Positions 28,065 through 35,992 of a DNA stretch of 64,000 nucleotides are shown here, one piece after another (positions within the stretch are counted from its first letter, which is position 1; every line of letters begins with the position of its first letter). The position numbers and the translations under genes were made by a program. The DNA comes from Dysgonomonas sp. Marseille-P4361. GTDB lineage: Bacteria; Bacteroidota; Bacteroidia; Bacteroidales; Dysgonomonadaceae. The stretch is from assembly GCF_900343125.1 (NCBI RefSeq), contig NZ_OPYL01000005.1, positions 177,330 through 241,329 of the forward strand. The letters are read 5' to 3'. The notes below the pieces were generated by a model. That model was not told where the DNA came from and ran no database searches. It was given only the letters and a program-made list of their open reading frames with translations.

Positions 28065-28092
28065 AAAAAAGAAAAGGTTGTCATCCCGACAA
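28065..28092 (-). repeat. Right direct repeat (putative att site within the intact RNA unit)
   Basis: The 28-nt sequence identical to 24787-24814; here it forms the terminator of the intact small transcription unit, with the full hairpin GGTTGTC-ATCCC-GACAACC reaching to 28094. Confidence 0.75.
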
Positions 28093-28137
28093 CCAATCTT
28101 CATTGTTAACCTTAAATCTAATACTATGAAAAACACA
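28065..28137 (-). ncRNA. Putative small non-coding RNA, about 70-75 nt
   Basis: A promoter (28141-28172) fires into 60-odd bases with no convincing reading frame and then a perfect 7-bp hairpin with loop GGGAT (28094-28076) and TTTTCTTTTTTAT. The predicted RNA starts near 28137. The stretch TTAGATTTAAGGTTAAC lies in its middle. No coding gene follows within the unit, since the integrase has a separate promoter. I recall similar promoter-leader-hairpin units in other Bacteroidales genomes (Rfam has a Bacteroidales-1 RNA defined in this way), but I could not check identity. Confidence 0.6.
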
Positions 28138-28140
28138 TTA

Positions 28141-28172
28141 CAAAGGTAGGTGCTGAAAAGATATATTCCAAA
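28141..28172 (-). promoter_or_regulatory. Strong Bacteroidetes promoter of the putative small RNA
   Basis: Minus strand: TTTG (28172-28169), 20-nt gap, TACCTTTG (28148-28141), a full match to the primary sigma-factor consensus of Bacteroidetes. The same spacing is seen in the promoter at 63797-63828. Confidence 0.75.
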
Positions 28173-28272
28173 CAAAATAGACTGAAAAATATGTTGTTTA
28201 AAATAGTTTAACGAAATCGAGTAATTTTGGCATCAATTTTGTTAAATAATCTTACGCCCTATAAATAAAAAG

Positions 28273-28308
28273 AAAAAGCCATTTACAGATGTCTGTAAAC
28301 GGCTTTTC
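28273..28308 (-). terminator. Terminator of the folD operon
   Basis: AAAAGCC-A-TTTACAG pairs with CTGTAAA-C-GGCTTTT around ATGT, with one internal mismatch; the minus strand continues CTTTTTCTTTTTATTTAT. It follows the folD stop by about 20 bases. Confidence 0.8.
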
Positions 28309-28328
28309 TGTATAATGAGAGAAATTTC

Positions 28329-29210
28329 TTACTTATAAATTTCTTTTTTGCCGGCTAATAAAGTATTCTTCATCAAGGAAATAATAGTCATCGGTCCTAC
28401 GCCGCCAGGAACGGGTGTAATAAATGATGCTTTTGGAGAAACTTCATCAAAGGCTACATCTCCTTTCAACTTAAAACCTGATTTAGTTTCGGTCGAAGGT
28501 ACACGTGTTGTGCCAACGTCAATAACCACTACACCTTCTTTTACCATATCTCCTTTTAGGAATTCAGGAACACCCAATGCTGCGATAATAATATCAGCAC
28601 TCAAACAAATCTCTTTGATGTTTGAGGTTCTGCTATGGCAAACAGTAACGGTTGCATCTCCGGGATATCCTTTTTGCATCATAAGGGTTGCAGCAGGTTT
28701 ACCTACAATGTTGCTACGCCCAAGAACTACACAGTGTTTTCCCTGAGTAGGAATATTGTATCTCTTCAATAATTCCATTATTCCTGAAGGGGTTGCGGAA
28801 AGGAAACATGGAAGTCCTATCGACATACGTCCTACATTTATAGGATGAAAACCATCTACATCTTTTCTATAGTCAATCGCTTCAATTACCTTTTGCTCCG
28901 AAATGTGCTTGGGTAAAGGTAGTTGCACAATAAAACCGTCTACATCATTATCGTTGTTTAAACGGTCTACGCACGCCAGTAATTCTTCTTCAGAAACATT
29001 GTCCTCGAAGCGTATTAAAGTAGATTTAAAGCCTACTTCTTCACATGTACGGACTTTGCTTGCCACATAAGTCTCGCTACCGCCATCATGGCCTACTAGT
29101 ATTGCTGCCAGATGAGGAGTTTTCCCTCCTTGTTCCTTTATTTGCAATACTTCTTGTGCAATTTCTTTTTTTATTTGGGCTGATATTGCCTTTCCGTCTA
29201 TTAGCTGCAT
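28329..29210 (-). CDS. folD: Methylenetetrahydrofolate dehydrogenase/cyclohydrolase
   Basis: A 293-residue bifunctional enzyme interconverting 5,10-methylene-, methenyl- and 10-formyl-tetrahydrofolate with NADP. Diagnostic blocks are [13 protein letters not shown] (catalytic Tyr/Lys, residues about 51-63), [22 protein letters not shown] for NADP binding, and [10 protein letters not shown] near the C-terminus. Length is standard. It is the last gene of the eight-gene minus-strand operon, 26 bases after gldH, and is followed by a terminator. With metF in the same operon it links one-carbon folate steps. Confidence 0.96.
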   Translation of the reverse strand: MQLIDGKAISAQIKKEIAQEVLQIKEQGGKTPHLAAILVGHDGGSETYVASKVRTCEEVGFKSTLIRFEDNVSEEELLACVDRLNNDNDVDGFIVQLPLPKHISEQKVIEAIDYRKDVDGFHPINVGRMSIGLPCFLSATPSGIMELLKRYNIPTQGKHCVVLGRSNIVGKPAATLMMQKGYPGDATVTVCHSRTSNIKEICLSADIIIAALGVPEFLKGDMVKEGVVVIDVGTTRVPSTETKSGFKLKGDVAFDEVSPKASFITPVPGGVGPMTIISLMKNTLLAGKKEIYK

Positions 29211-29236
29211 ATTAGTCGTATTTAGATGAGGTATAT

Positions 29237-29743
29237 TTATTTTTTATATAGTTTTATTCCTACTTTTTCTATTCCGTTCAATGATTCATCTTGCATCCCA
29301 TGCTCTATTTTTATAGAGTAATTGCGTTTCTCTTTAAAGATAACATTATTCTGGAGAATAAACGAAGACTGATACAGTGTTCCGAACCCCGATCCCAACC
29401 ATTTTCCAAAATCAGTAGCAAGGGAAATCTCTTTCGAAAGCGGAGTAAAGGTAGAGTCGTTATCGATATCACATTGAGTAAAGACCCAAATGTTTTTATA
29501 TGGATAATTCACATTATTGGTAAGCTCTAAACTCAGAGTATAGGGAATGTTTAGTTCAAAAAAAGAAGAGTCTATTTCGAAAGAAACCATTTCTTTTTGT
29601 TCCCATCCAGCATCCCTAAATTCGTGAAAGTCGGAATAAACAATATTTTGCTCTCCACAAGAAGAAGTGAAGAGACAAAATGTTAAGCAGAATAAACTGA
29701 ATAATATATTATGCTTCAGGATTTTTCTGATCGGGTTTGTCAT
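29237..29743 (-). CDS. gldH: Gliding motility lipoprotein GldH
   Basis: The best start is the ATG at 29743 (MTNPIRK), giving 168 residues with a lipoprotein signal ending in TSSC (Cys29); an ATG 34 codons upstream would add an implausible hydrophilic leader inside ricT. The mature part, with [21 protein letters not shown] and a beta-rich domain, fits GldH, a lipoprotein needed for gliding and surface-protein function in Flavobacterium. In Bacteroidales it occurs without gliding, probably tied to type IX secretion or the envelope. It overlaps ricT by 35 bases, a pairing also found in other Bacteroidetes. Confidence 0.85.
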   Translation of the reverse strand: MTNPIRKILKHNILFSLFCLTFCLFTSSCGEQNIVYSDFHEFRDAGWEQKEMVSFEIDSSFFELNIPYTLSLELTNNVNYPYKNIWVFTQCDIDNDSTFTPLSKEISLATDFGKWLGSGFGTLYQSSFILQNNVIFKEKRNYSIKIEHGMQDESLNGIEKVGIKLYKK

Positions 29744-31256
29744 TCTTATTCGATCTGTTTCTGTTTTTATTTCGGTTATTCCTGAAATTATTATTTCTCT
29801 TTGGGTTATTTGAATCGGCTTGTTGAGGCTGCTGTTCACGTTCACCCTGAGGTTGGGTTGGGTTTACAGGAGTTGTAGGCCTTGTTTGATTCCTATTCGG
29901 TTGTTGTTTATTGTTATTTCCTCTTCTGTTGTCTCTCTCTTGTCCTTTGTTTCTATTATTTTCATTATTAGCAATAGGAGAGTTTTCTTGTTTCTCACCC
30001 TGCTGTTTATTCTTCGATAATTTCTTCTTTTTATTGCGTCTAGCATTGTTAGAGTTATTTCCACTATCGTCGAATCTATTTATATTTTCTTGTAAGATGT
30101 CGTAAGAAACAGGTTTCTCTTCCTGGCTCTGTCTATCATCTGCAAGGTGTTCTGGTTTTTTCCCTTGCTTATTGATTCTTATAATTTCATATACTCTGTC
30201 TTTTGGAATAGTGACGATGTTAGCCGCAAAATTCTTGTCAGTAGAGTATGAGATCATTCCAGACAGAATATCAGTTTTGAAATGATAATAAGAAGAGTCT
30301 CTGGTTTCAAGAGGAATATCTCTGGGAGGTAATTTGCGTTGAGCTTCTACATAGGTGTCCACTTCAAAGTTTAAGCAACATTTAAGCTTTCCACATTGCC
30401 CTGCCAGTTTTTGAGGATTCAGAGGAATGTCTTGTAAACGGGCAGCAGAAGTAGATACAGATACAAAGTTAGACATCGAACTAGAGCAACAAAGCTCTCT
30501 TCCGCAAGGACCAATTCCTCCAACCCTGCCAGCTTCTTGGCGAGCTCCAATTTGCTTCATTTCAATTTTTACATGAAATTCAGAAGCATAAACTTTAATC
30601 AGTTGTCGGAAGTCAACGCGTTCGTCGGCAATGTAATAGAATATAGCTTTATTTCCATCTCCTTGAAATTCAACATCGCTGATTTTCATGTTGAGATTTA
30701 GTTCTTCTGCAATCTCTCTGGCACGAAGCATTGTTTTATGTTCTCTCGATTTTGCTTCTTCCCATTTCTCTATATCATTTGGCTTAGCGATACGATAAAT
30801 GCGTTTAGTCTCACCTCTGTAGTTGTTTTTTAGCATTTGCAGCTGCACTAGCTTTCCCGTGAGGGTTACTTCACCAATGTCATGTCCGGGTGTCGCTTCC
30901 ACAGCAACTATATCTCCTCTGTAAACCTCAATATTATTACTGTTTAGGTAATATCCTTTACGGGTGTTTTTGAACTGAACTTCTACCATTTGTGATCCTT
31001 CAGGAGTCTCAGGTAGATCTTCTAGCCAATTGTATACTTCTAATTTGTTTTTGCCACTACAGCATCCGCCTTTTTTCGATTTACATCCACATGTTTTGGC
31101 TGGGGCTGGACGAAATGAAGGATATACTATAGGAGCTTCTTCACTTTCAGTAGTGGCGGCTTTCTTGTTTGCTTTGCTACATGTGCATCCAATAGGGGTT
31201 TTACATGTTCCTTGGCAATCGAAAGGTAATGGCTTATCTTGATTATTTTGATTCAT
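29709..31256 (-). CDS. ricT: PSP1-domain regulatory Fe-S complex subunit RicT
   Basis: A 515-residue protein with a PSP1 domain (about residues 190-330) carrying GGIGPCGRELCCSS and GQCGKLKCCLNFE, the cysteines of the RicT family, whose Bacillus member forms an iron-sulfur complex acting on RNase Y. Two additions stand out: a Cys-rich N-terminus (Cys14, 18, 24, 26, 56, 58, 65, 66) and a C-terminal 130 residues that are low-complexity and rich in Asn, Arg, Lys and Gln. The tail is probably disordered and could bind RNA. It sits between holB and gldH in the operon, overlapping gldH. Confidence 0.9.
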   Translation of the reverse strand: MNQNNQDKPLPFDCQGTCKTPIGCTCSKANKKAATTESEEAPIVYPSFRPAPAKTCGCKSKKGGCCSGKNKLEVYNWLEDLPETPEGSQMVEVQFKNTRKGYYLNSNNIEVYRGDIVAVEATPGHDIGEVTLTGKLVQLQMLKNNYRGETKRIYRIAKPNDIEKWEEAKSREHKTMLRAREIAEELNLNMKISDVEFQGDGNKAIFYYIADERVDFRQLIKVYASEFHVKIEMKQIGARQEAGRVGGIGPCGRELCCSSSMSNFVSVSTSAARLQDIPLNPQKLAGQCGKLKCCLNFEVDTYVEAQRKLPPRDIPLETRDSSYYHFKTDILSGMISYSTDKNFAANIVTIPKDRVYEIIRINKQGKKPEHLADDRQSQEEKPVSYDILQENINRFDDSGNNSNNARRNKKKKLSKNKQQGEKQENSPIANNENNRNKGQERDNRRGNNNKQQPNRNQTRPTTPVNPTQPQGEREQQPQQADSNNPKRNNNFRNNRNKNRNRSNKNDKPDQKNPEA

Positions 31257-31283
31257 ATTTGTTGTTTAAAAAAGTTTCTAAAA

Positions 31284-31305
31284 CAAAGCCCCTTTAACGG
31301 CTTTG
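31284..31305 (-). terminator. Possible attenuator between holB and ricT
   Basis: CAAAGCC and GGCTTTG pair across an 8-base loop and are followed on the minus strand by TTTTAG. The stem is short and lies inside an otherwise tight operon, so partial termination or RNA processing is more likely than a full stop. Confidence 0.45.
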
Positions 31306-31320
31306 TGGGTTTATATTTAT

Positions 31321-32445
31321 TTATTGTTTTATCAACATTGTTATTTTTAGGCACAGATCGAAAAATACCATTTTAGCATTTACATTCTGTTCAATATGTC
31401 TTTCCGCTAAGGCTAATTCATCCATGAAGCCTATGATGTTCTTTTCATTTATAAAAGGAGAAAACCGTATGCCGAAGTTAGCTTCATCCTGAGCTAAATA
31501 GATCATTTCTGCTTGCTTCAGATTACTTACAAAGTATTCTCGAACCATTTTCTGACAGTAAGCTAAGAAACTTTTTTGATTTTCTCGCCCTATACCGCCC
31601 AATTCATTTCCTATAGTTTTTATTTCTTTGATGTTTCGGGCATAGGAAGCACGCATCATCTGTACAAACAGATTGAAAAAGAATTTATGCTCTTCGTTTA
31701 GGCTTATCGTTTCTAATGCTTTTAAAAAGCTCCCGTTGGACAGATGGGCAATATTCTCTGCATCTTCTGACGAAAGGTTGTAATCGCCGCTTAATGTCTG
31801 AATGATAGCCGCTTTGTCTACACCATGGATGTTAATGCGCTGACATCTGGATTGTATTGTTGTGATAATATTGTCCGGAGTGTCGGAGACTAAAAGAAAA
31901 ACTGTGTTGTCTGTAGGTTCTTCTATTATTTTTAGCAGCTTGTTGGCACAAGATTCATGCATCTTTTCAGGAAGCCATATAATCATTATTTTATACTTAG
32001 CCTCATATATTCTTAGGCTAAGTTTTCTGATTATTTCTTCGCTTTCTTTTGCATAGATTAATCCTTGCGAATTTTCAGCTTCTATATATTCTAACCATTG
32101 GCTGAGATTGAAGTAGGCACTTGTCTTAATGAAATCTCTCCATTCGGTTATATAATCGTCACAGACTTCTTTCTTTTTTGCCGCTTTTTTTACAATCGGA
32201 AAAACGAAATGTAAATCGGGGTGTGCTAAATTATTATATTTAATGCAGGAAGAACATCTTCCGCACGAGTCGTTTTCGGAAGGATCTTCGCAATTAAGAT
32301 ATTGAGCATAGGCAATTGCTAGAGGTAGCTTGCCTACACCTTCGGGGCCACAGAAAAGTTGGGCATGTGGTATAAAGCCTTCTTTGGCTGTTCTCACAAG
32401 TCTGTCTTTTATTTCCTGTTGTCCTATGATATCTTTAAAAAGCAT
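31321..32445 (-). CDS. holB: DNA polymerase III subunit delta'
   Basis: A 374-residue AAA+ clamp-loader subunit. It starts FKDIIGQQEIKDRLV, has CGPEGVGKLPLA (residues 33-44), in which the residue after the P-loop lysine is Leu instead of Ser/Thr, and a zinc-type CGRCSSC loop. A helicase-like sensor region (TIQSRCQRI) follows. The altered P-loop fits delta', which acts as a rigid stator and does not need ATP hydrolysis. It lies 28 bases after metF and 64 bases before ricT. Confidence 0.93.
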   Translation of the reverse strand: MLFKDIIGQQEIKDRLVRTAKEGFIPHAQLFCGPEGVGKLPLAIAYAQYLNCEDPSENDSCGRCSSCIKYNNLAHPDLHFVFPIVKKAAKKKEVCDDYITEWRDFIKTSAYFNLSQWLEYIEAENSQGLIYAKESEEIIRKLSLRIYEAKYKIMIIWLPEKMHESCANKLLKIIEEPTDNTVFLLVSDTPDNIITTIQSRCQRINIHGVDKAAIIQTLSGDYNLSSEDAENIAHLSNGSFLKALETISLNEEHKFFFNLFVQMMRASYARNIKEIKTIGNELGGIGRENQKSFLAYCQKMVREYFVSNLKQAEMIYLAQDEANFGIRFSPFINEKNIIGFMDELALAERHIEQNVNAKMVFFDLCLKITMLIKQ

Positions 32446-32473
32446 CTAGTATATCTCCTTTTCTTCTCTTTTT

Positions 32474-33427
32474 TTAATAAATTTCTTTTGCGATACGGCG
32501 TACGCTCTCTGTAGCCATTAGTGAATAAAAATGTAAACTAGGTACTCCATGAGCAATAAGTTCTTTACATTGCTTAATGCCCCATTCTATGCCTATCTCT
32601 TTGGCTTCTTCGTCAGTTTTACATTTGCGAAGTTCTATTGCAAACTCTTCAGGTATGCTTGATTGAAATATGCGAGGAAGAACTTCTAACTGGTTCATTA
32701 ATACGATAGGTTTAACACCTGGTATAATAGGCTGAGTTATTCCTTCTTTCCTACATCTGTCTACAAACGAGAAGTATTTCTCATTGTCGAAGAACATTTG
32801 AGTAACGAAATATTCAGCACCATTCTCGGCTTTCTTCTTCATATAGAAAATATCAGATTCCATACTTGGTGCATCTTCGTGCTTCTCCGGATAGCATGCC
32901 ATTCCATAGGAGAAAGGTGTTAAATTTTTCTCGAAAAGAGATCCATCTTCAGAAATACCTTCGTTAAAGTTGTTTACTTGCAACTGTAAATCTGTAGCAT
33001 ACTCATTCTGATTTGGGTATATCTGTTCAGGGGCTAAGCGTTTAGAATCACCTTGAAGCAGCAGTAAATTGTGTACACGTAGAAAGTTTAGGTCTATCAG
33101 TGCATACTCAGTCTCTTCTTTAGAAAATCCTTTGCATATCATGTGTGGAATTGCAGTAACATTATACTTGTGTTGTATAGATGCTGCGATAGCCACAGAC
33201 CCCGGACGTTTACGAATATTTACTCTCTTTACCGATCCATCGGACATTTCCTGATCTTTGTACTCGCTGTGATGGGTCGTGATATTTATATATTTAGGAT
33301 CAAACTCAATTAGTTTGTCTATAATATTATACACCTTTTGTATGTCATTCCCTTTCAACGGAGGTAGTATCTCGAAAGAGAATGCTGTTCTATTGTCTTT
33401 ATTGATAAGTTCGGTAACAGTGTTCAT
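32474..33427 (-). CDS. metF: Methylenetetrahydrofolate reductase
   Basis: A 317-residue FAD-dependent TIM-barrel enzyme that makes 5-methyl-tetrahydrofolate for methionine synthesis. FSFEILPPLKG at the N-terminus contains the catalytic Glu; YINITTHHS, LLLQGD and ACYPEKH are further family blocks, and FVTQMFFDNEKYF shows the substrate-binding Gln. It lies 15 bases after rseP and 28 before holB. Together with folD it puts two folate enzymes in the same operon. Confidence 0.96.
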   Translation of the reverse strand: MNTVTELINKDNRTAFSFEILPPLKGNDIQKVYNIIDKLIEFDPKYINITTHHSEYKDQEMSDGSVKRVNIRKRPGSVAIAASIQHKYNVTAIPHMICKGFSKEETEYALIDLNFLRVHNLLLLQGDSKRLAPEQIYPNQNEYATDLQLQVNNFNEGISEDGSLFEKNLTPFSYGMACYPEKHEDAPSMESDIFYMKKKAENGAEYFVTQMFFDNEKYFSFVDRCRKEGITQPIIPGVKPIVLMNQLEVLPRIFQSSIPEEFAIELRKCKTDEEAKEIGIEWGIKQCKELIAHGVPSLHFYSLMATESVRRIAKEIY

Positions 33428-33442
33428 AATTGTAAATTAGGT

Positions 33443-34801
33443 TTATCCAAAAATAAGTCTAATCAGGTCGTTACCATTAGCAACGACAAGTAATAACAGT
33501 AAGAATAACATTCCGGTTATTTGCGCATATTCCATGAACTTCTCGCTCGGCTGTCGTCTGGTAATAACTTCGTACAGAAGGAACATGATATGGCCTCCAT
33601 CGAGAGCAGGGATTGGGAGGATATTCATAAACGCAAGTATAATAGAAAGGAATGCAGTCATAGTCCAGAATAGTTGCCAGTTCCAAACCGGAGGGAACAG
33701 ATTACCGATTGCCCCAAATCCACCTAGGTTTTTAACCCCTTCTTTGCTGAATACAAATCGCATCTGAGCAACATAGGCTTTTAGTGTATTTACTCCCATG
33801 GTTATCCCGGCAGGAAACGATGCGAAAAAGCTATATTTATCTGTCCGTAAATCGACTTTCGTAAAAGGGATTGTTTTTGTAGTTATACCAACAACTCCAG
33901 ACGTGTCAATATTTGCTGTTACAGTCTGTTTTAGTGTGTCACGATAGAAAGTAATCTCCACTGGTTTTATTTCATCATTCTCCAGGTCTTCACTAAGCTT
34001 CGAAATAATACTGCGCAGTTTGTTGAAAGATGTGATAGGCTCAGAATTTAAAGCAACAATGCTGTCACCTTTCAGTAATCCTAATCGGCTTGCTTCAGTT
34101 TTTGGAGCAATACTATCTATAGCAGGAGATAACCAAAAGTCAAAAGGGGCAATGCGAGAATTGATCACATTGTCAGCAAAATCATCAGGAAGATCTATAT
34201 CAACTAATTGTCCGTTACGTTCTACTTGTATCGTTTTAGCATCGATGAAATTCATTAAAGAATTCATGTCTAAAACACCTCTTCCCTGAGCTATTTCTTT
34301 TCCGTCGGCACTGATAAGGATGTCTTTTTCTTGGAATCCACCAGCCTGGGCTGCTTCTGAAAAATACATTCCTTGTTTTACATTCTTGAGAGGAATATAA
34401 GTATCTCCCCACACAAAAAGCATCATAGCAAAAATGATGATGGCAAGAATGAAGTTAAATAATACACCTCCTACCATAACCAATAATCTTTGCCATGCAG
34501 GTTTAGACCTGAATTCCCAAGGCTGTGGCGGTTGTGCCATCTGCTCTCTGTCCATCGATTCGTCAATCATACCGGCTATTTTAACATAGCCTCCTAGTGG
34601 TACCCAACCAATACCATATTCGGTATCGCTGTTTTTAGGCTTGTATTTGAATAAAGAAAACCAAGGGTTGAAGAAAAGATAGAATTTCTCAACTTTTATT
34701 TTAAAAATACGGGCAAAAAGAAAATGTCCGAATTCGTGAATAATAACGAGTATGGATAAACTAAGAATTAGTTGTAATGCTTTGATTAAAAATGTTTCCA
34801 T
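33443..34801 (-). CDS. rseP: Site-2 zinc metalloprotease RseP
   Basis: A 452-residue intramembrane protease. The zinc motif HEFGH is at residues 22-26 in the first helix, and the second active-site block PIPALDGGHIM lies near the C-terminus. Between them are PDZ-like segments (SRLGLLKGDSIVALNSEPI). In Escherichia coli RseP cleaves the anti-sigma factor of the envelope stress response and clears signal peptides; the Bacteroidetes substrates are not clear. It is 14 bases downstream of dxr, a common pairing. Confidence 0.95.
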   Translation of the reverse strand: METFLIKALQLILSLSILVIIHEFGHFLFARIFKIKVEKFYLFFNPWFSLFKYKPKNSDTEYGIGWVPLGGYVKIAGMIDESMDREQMAQPPQPWEFRSKPAWQRLLVMVGGVLFNFILAIIIFAMMLFVWGDTYIPLKNVKQGMYFSEAAQAGGFQEKDILISADGKEIAQGRGVLDMNSLMNFIDAKTIQVERNGQLVDIDLPDDFADNVINSRIAPFDFWLSPAIDSIAPKTEASRLGLLKGDSIVALNSEPITSFNKLRSIISKLSEDLENDEIKPVEITFYRDTLKQTVTANIDTSGVVGITTKTIPFTKVDLRTDKYSFFASFPAGITMGVNTLKAYVAQMRFVFSKEGVKNLGGFGAIGNLFPPVWNWQLFWTMTAFLSIILAFMNILPIPALDGGHIMFLLYEVITRRQPSEKFMEYAQITGMLFLLLLLVVANGNDLIRLIFG

Positions 34802-34815
34802 TAAATGTTATGCTG

Positions 34816-35964
34816 TTAATTTATAAGTTCTTTTGCTATGTGGCGAGCTTCATTGTCGGTTTGTACGTAGTCATCGTATGATGGCATTTGTACAAAACTG
34901 GTCTTTTGCATTGTTTTTTCGATAATGTCACTCATTTCAAGAAAACCGATTTTGTCTTCAAGGAAGGCTGCAACGGCAATTTCATTGGCTGCATTCATAG
35001 TACAGGCCATGTTCCCTTTGATCCGGGCTGCTTCGAATGCAAATGTAAGATTGCGGAAACGGTTTGTATCAGGTTTCTCGAAAGTCATTGTTTGTAACTT
35101 GAAAAAGTCTAATCGCTCAAAGCTGGACTTCAAGCGGTTCGGATATGTCAATGCGTATTGTATAGGCAAATGCATGTCCGGTAATCCAAGTTGGGCAATG
35201 ATTGAAGAATCTTCGAACTGCACCATCGAATGTATGATGGATTGAGGATGAACTACAACTTCGATCTGATCAGGATTTACATCGAAAAGCCATTTGGCTT
35301 CGATCATTTCCAATCCTTTATTCATTAACGAAGCTGAGTCTATTGTTACTTTGGCTCCCATACTCCAGTTAGGATGTTTTAAGGCTTCTCTTTTTGTAAC
35401 TTTTCTTAGATCGTCTATGCTATGATTTCTGAAAGGACCTCCCGACGCGGTTAGAAGTATTTTCTCGATAGGGGAGCGTTCTCCGTTCAGGCATTGGAAG
35501 ATTGCAGAATGTTCAGAATCTACAGGCAAAATAGGGACTTTGTTCTCTAGGGCAAGAGAGGTTATAAGCTCTCCGGCAACAACAAGTGTTTCCTTATTTG
35601 CCAAAGCTATTACTTTTCCTGCTTTGATAGCATTAATCGTCGGCTTTAAGCCTGAGTAGCCAACCATTGCTGTAAGCACAACATGGATAGGTTCACTTTG
35701 CACTACTTGTGCAATAGACTCACTGCCTGCCCAAACTTTGATGGGTAGATCATGCAGCGCTTCTTTGAGAATGTCGTATTTGCCCTCGTTAGCAATAACA
35801 ACAACTTCGGGAAGAAATTCTCTGGCTTGTTTTATTAATAAATCTACATTTTCGTTCGCAGTCAGAGCATATACCTCAAATTGTTCGGGATGCTCTCTTA
35901 CTATATCTAATGCTTGTGTTCCAATGGACCCTGTAGAGCCTAGAATCGCAATATTTCGTTTCAT
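34816..35964 (-). CDS. dxr: 1-deoxy-D-xylulose-5-phosphate reductoisomerase
   Basis: A 382-residue enzyme of the non-mevalonate isoprenoid pathway that makes 2-C-methyl-D-erythritol 4-phosphate. The NADPH-binding start ILGSTGSIGTQALDIV (residues 6-21), the NKETLV block and the substrate/metal blocks PVDSEHSAIFQ and TIDSASLMNKGLE are all present. Length is standard. It lies 28 bases after the M23-like gene and 14 before rseP. Confidence 0.97.
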   Translation of the reverse strand: MKRNIAILGSTGSIGTQALDIVREHPEQFEVYALTANENVDLLIKQAREFLPEVVVIANEGKYDILKEALHDLPIKVWAGSESIAQVVQSEPIHVVLTAMVGYSGLKPTINAIKAGKVIALANKETLVVAGELITSLALENKVPILPVDSEHSAIFQCLNGERSPIEKILLTASGGPFRNHSIDDLRKVTKREALKHPNWSMGAKVTIDSASLMNKGLEMIEAKWLFDVNPDQIEVVVHPQSIIHSMVQFEDSSIIAQLGLPDMHLPIQYALTYPNRLKSSFERLDFFKLQTMTFEKPDTNRFRNLTFAFEAARIKGNMACTMNAANEIAVAAFLEDKIGFLEMSDIIEKTMQKTSFVQMPSYDDYVQTDNEARHIAKELIN

Positions 35965-35992
35965 ATAAATAAATTCCCTTTTTCAGTATTAT

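Larger units (their letters stand above)
24787..28092. mobile_element. Compact integrative element in the 3' end of a small transcription unit
   Basis: An exact 28-nt direct repeat bounds 3.28 kb (one repeat plus the interior). The right copy is the 3' end of an intact promoter-to-terminator unit at 28065-28172; the left copy is an orphan 3' end. The integrase gene lies beside the intact unit, as in elements that use tRNA or tmRNA 3' ends. The only other convincing gene is one lipoprotein with its own promoter and terminator. Genes on both outer sides (GH78-like, folD) are intact. The boundaries rest on the repeat; an empty site in a related genome would prove them. Confidence 0.65.

Noticed and set aside
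29744..29845. Upstream ATG extension of gldH
   Set aside because: It would place 34 hydrophilic residues before a clear lipoprotein signal and overlaps the coding tail of ricT.
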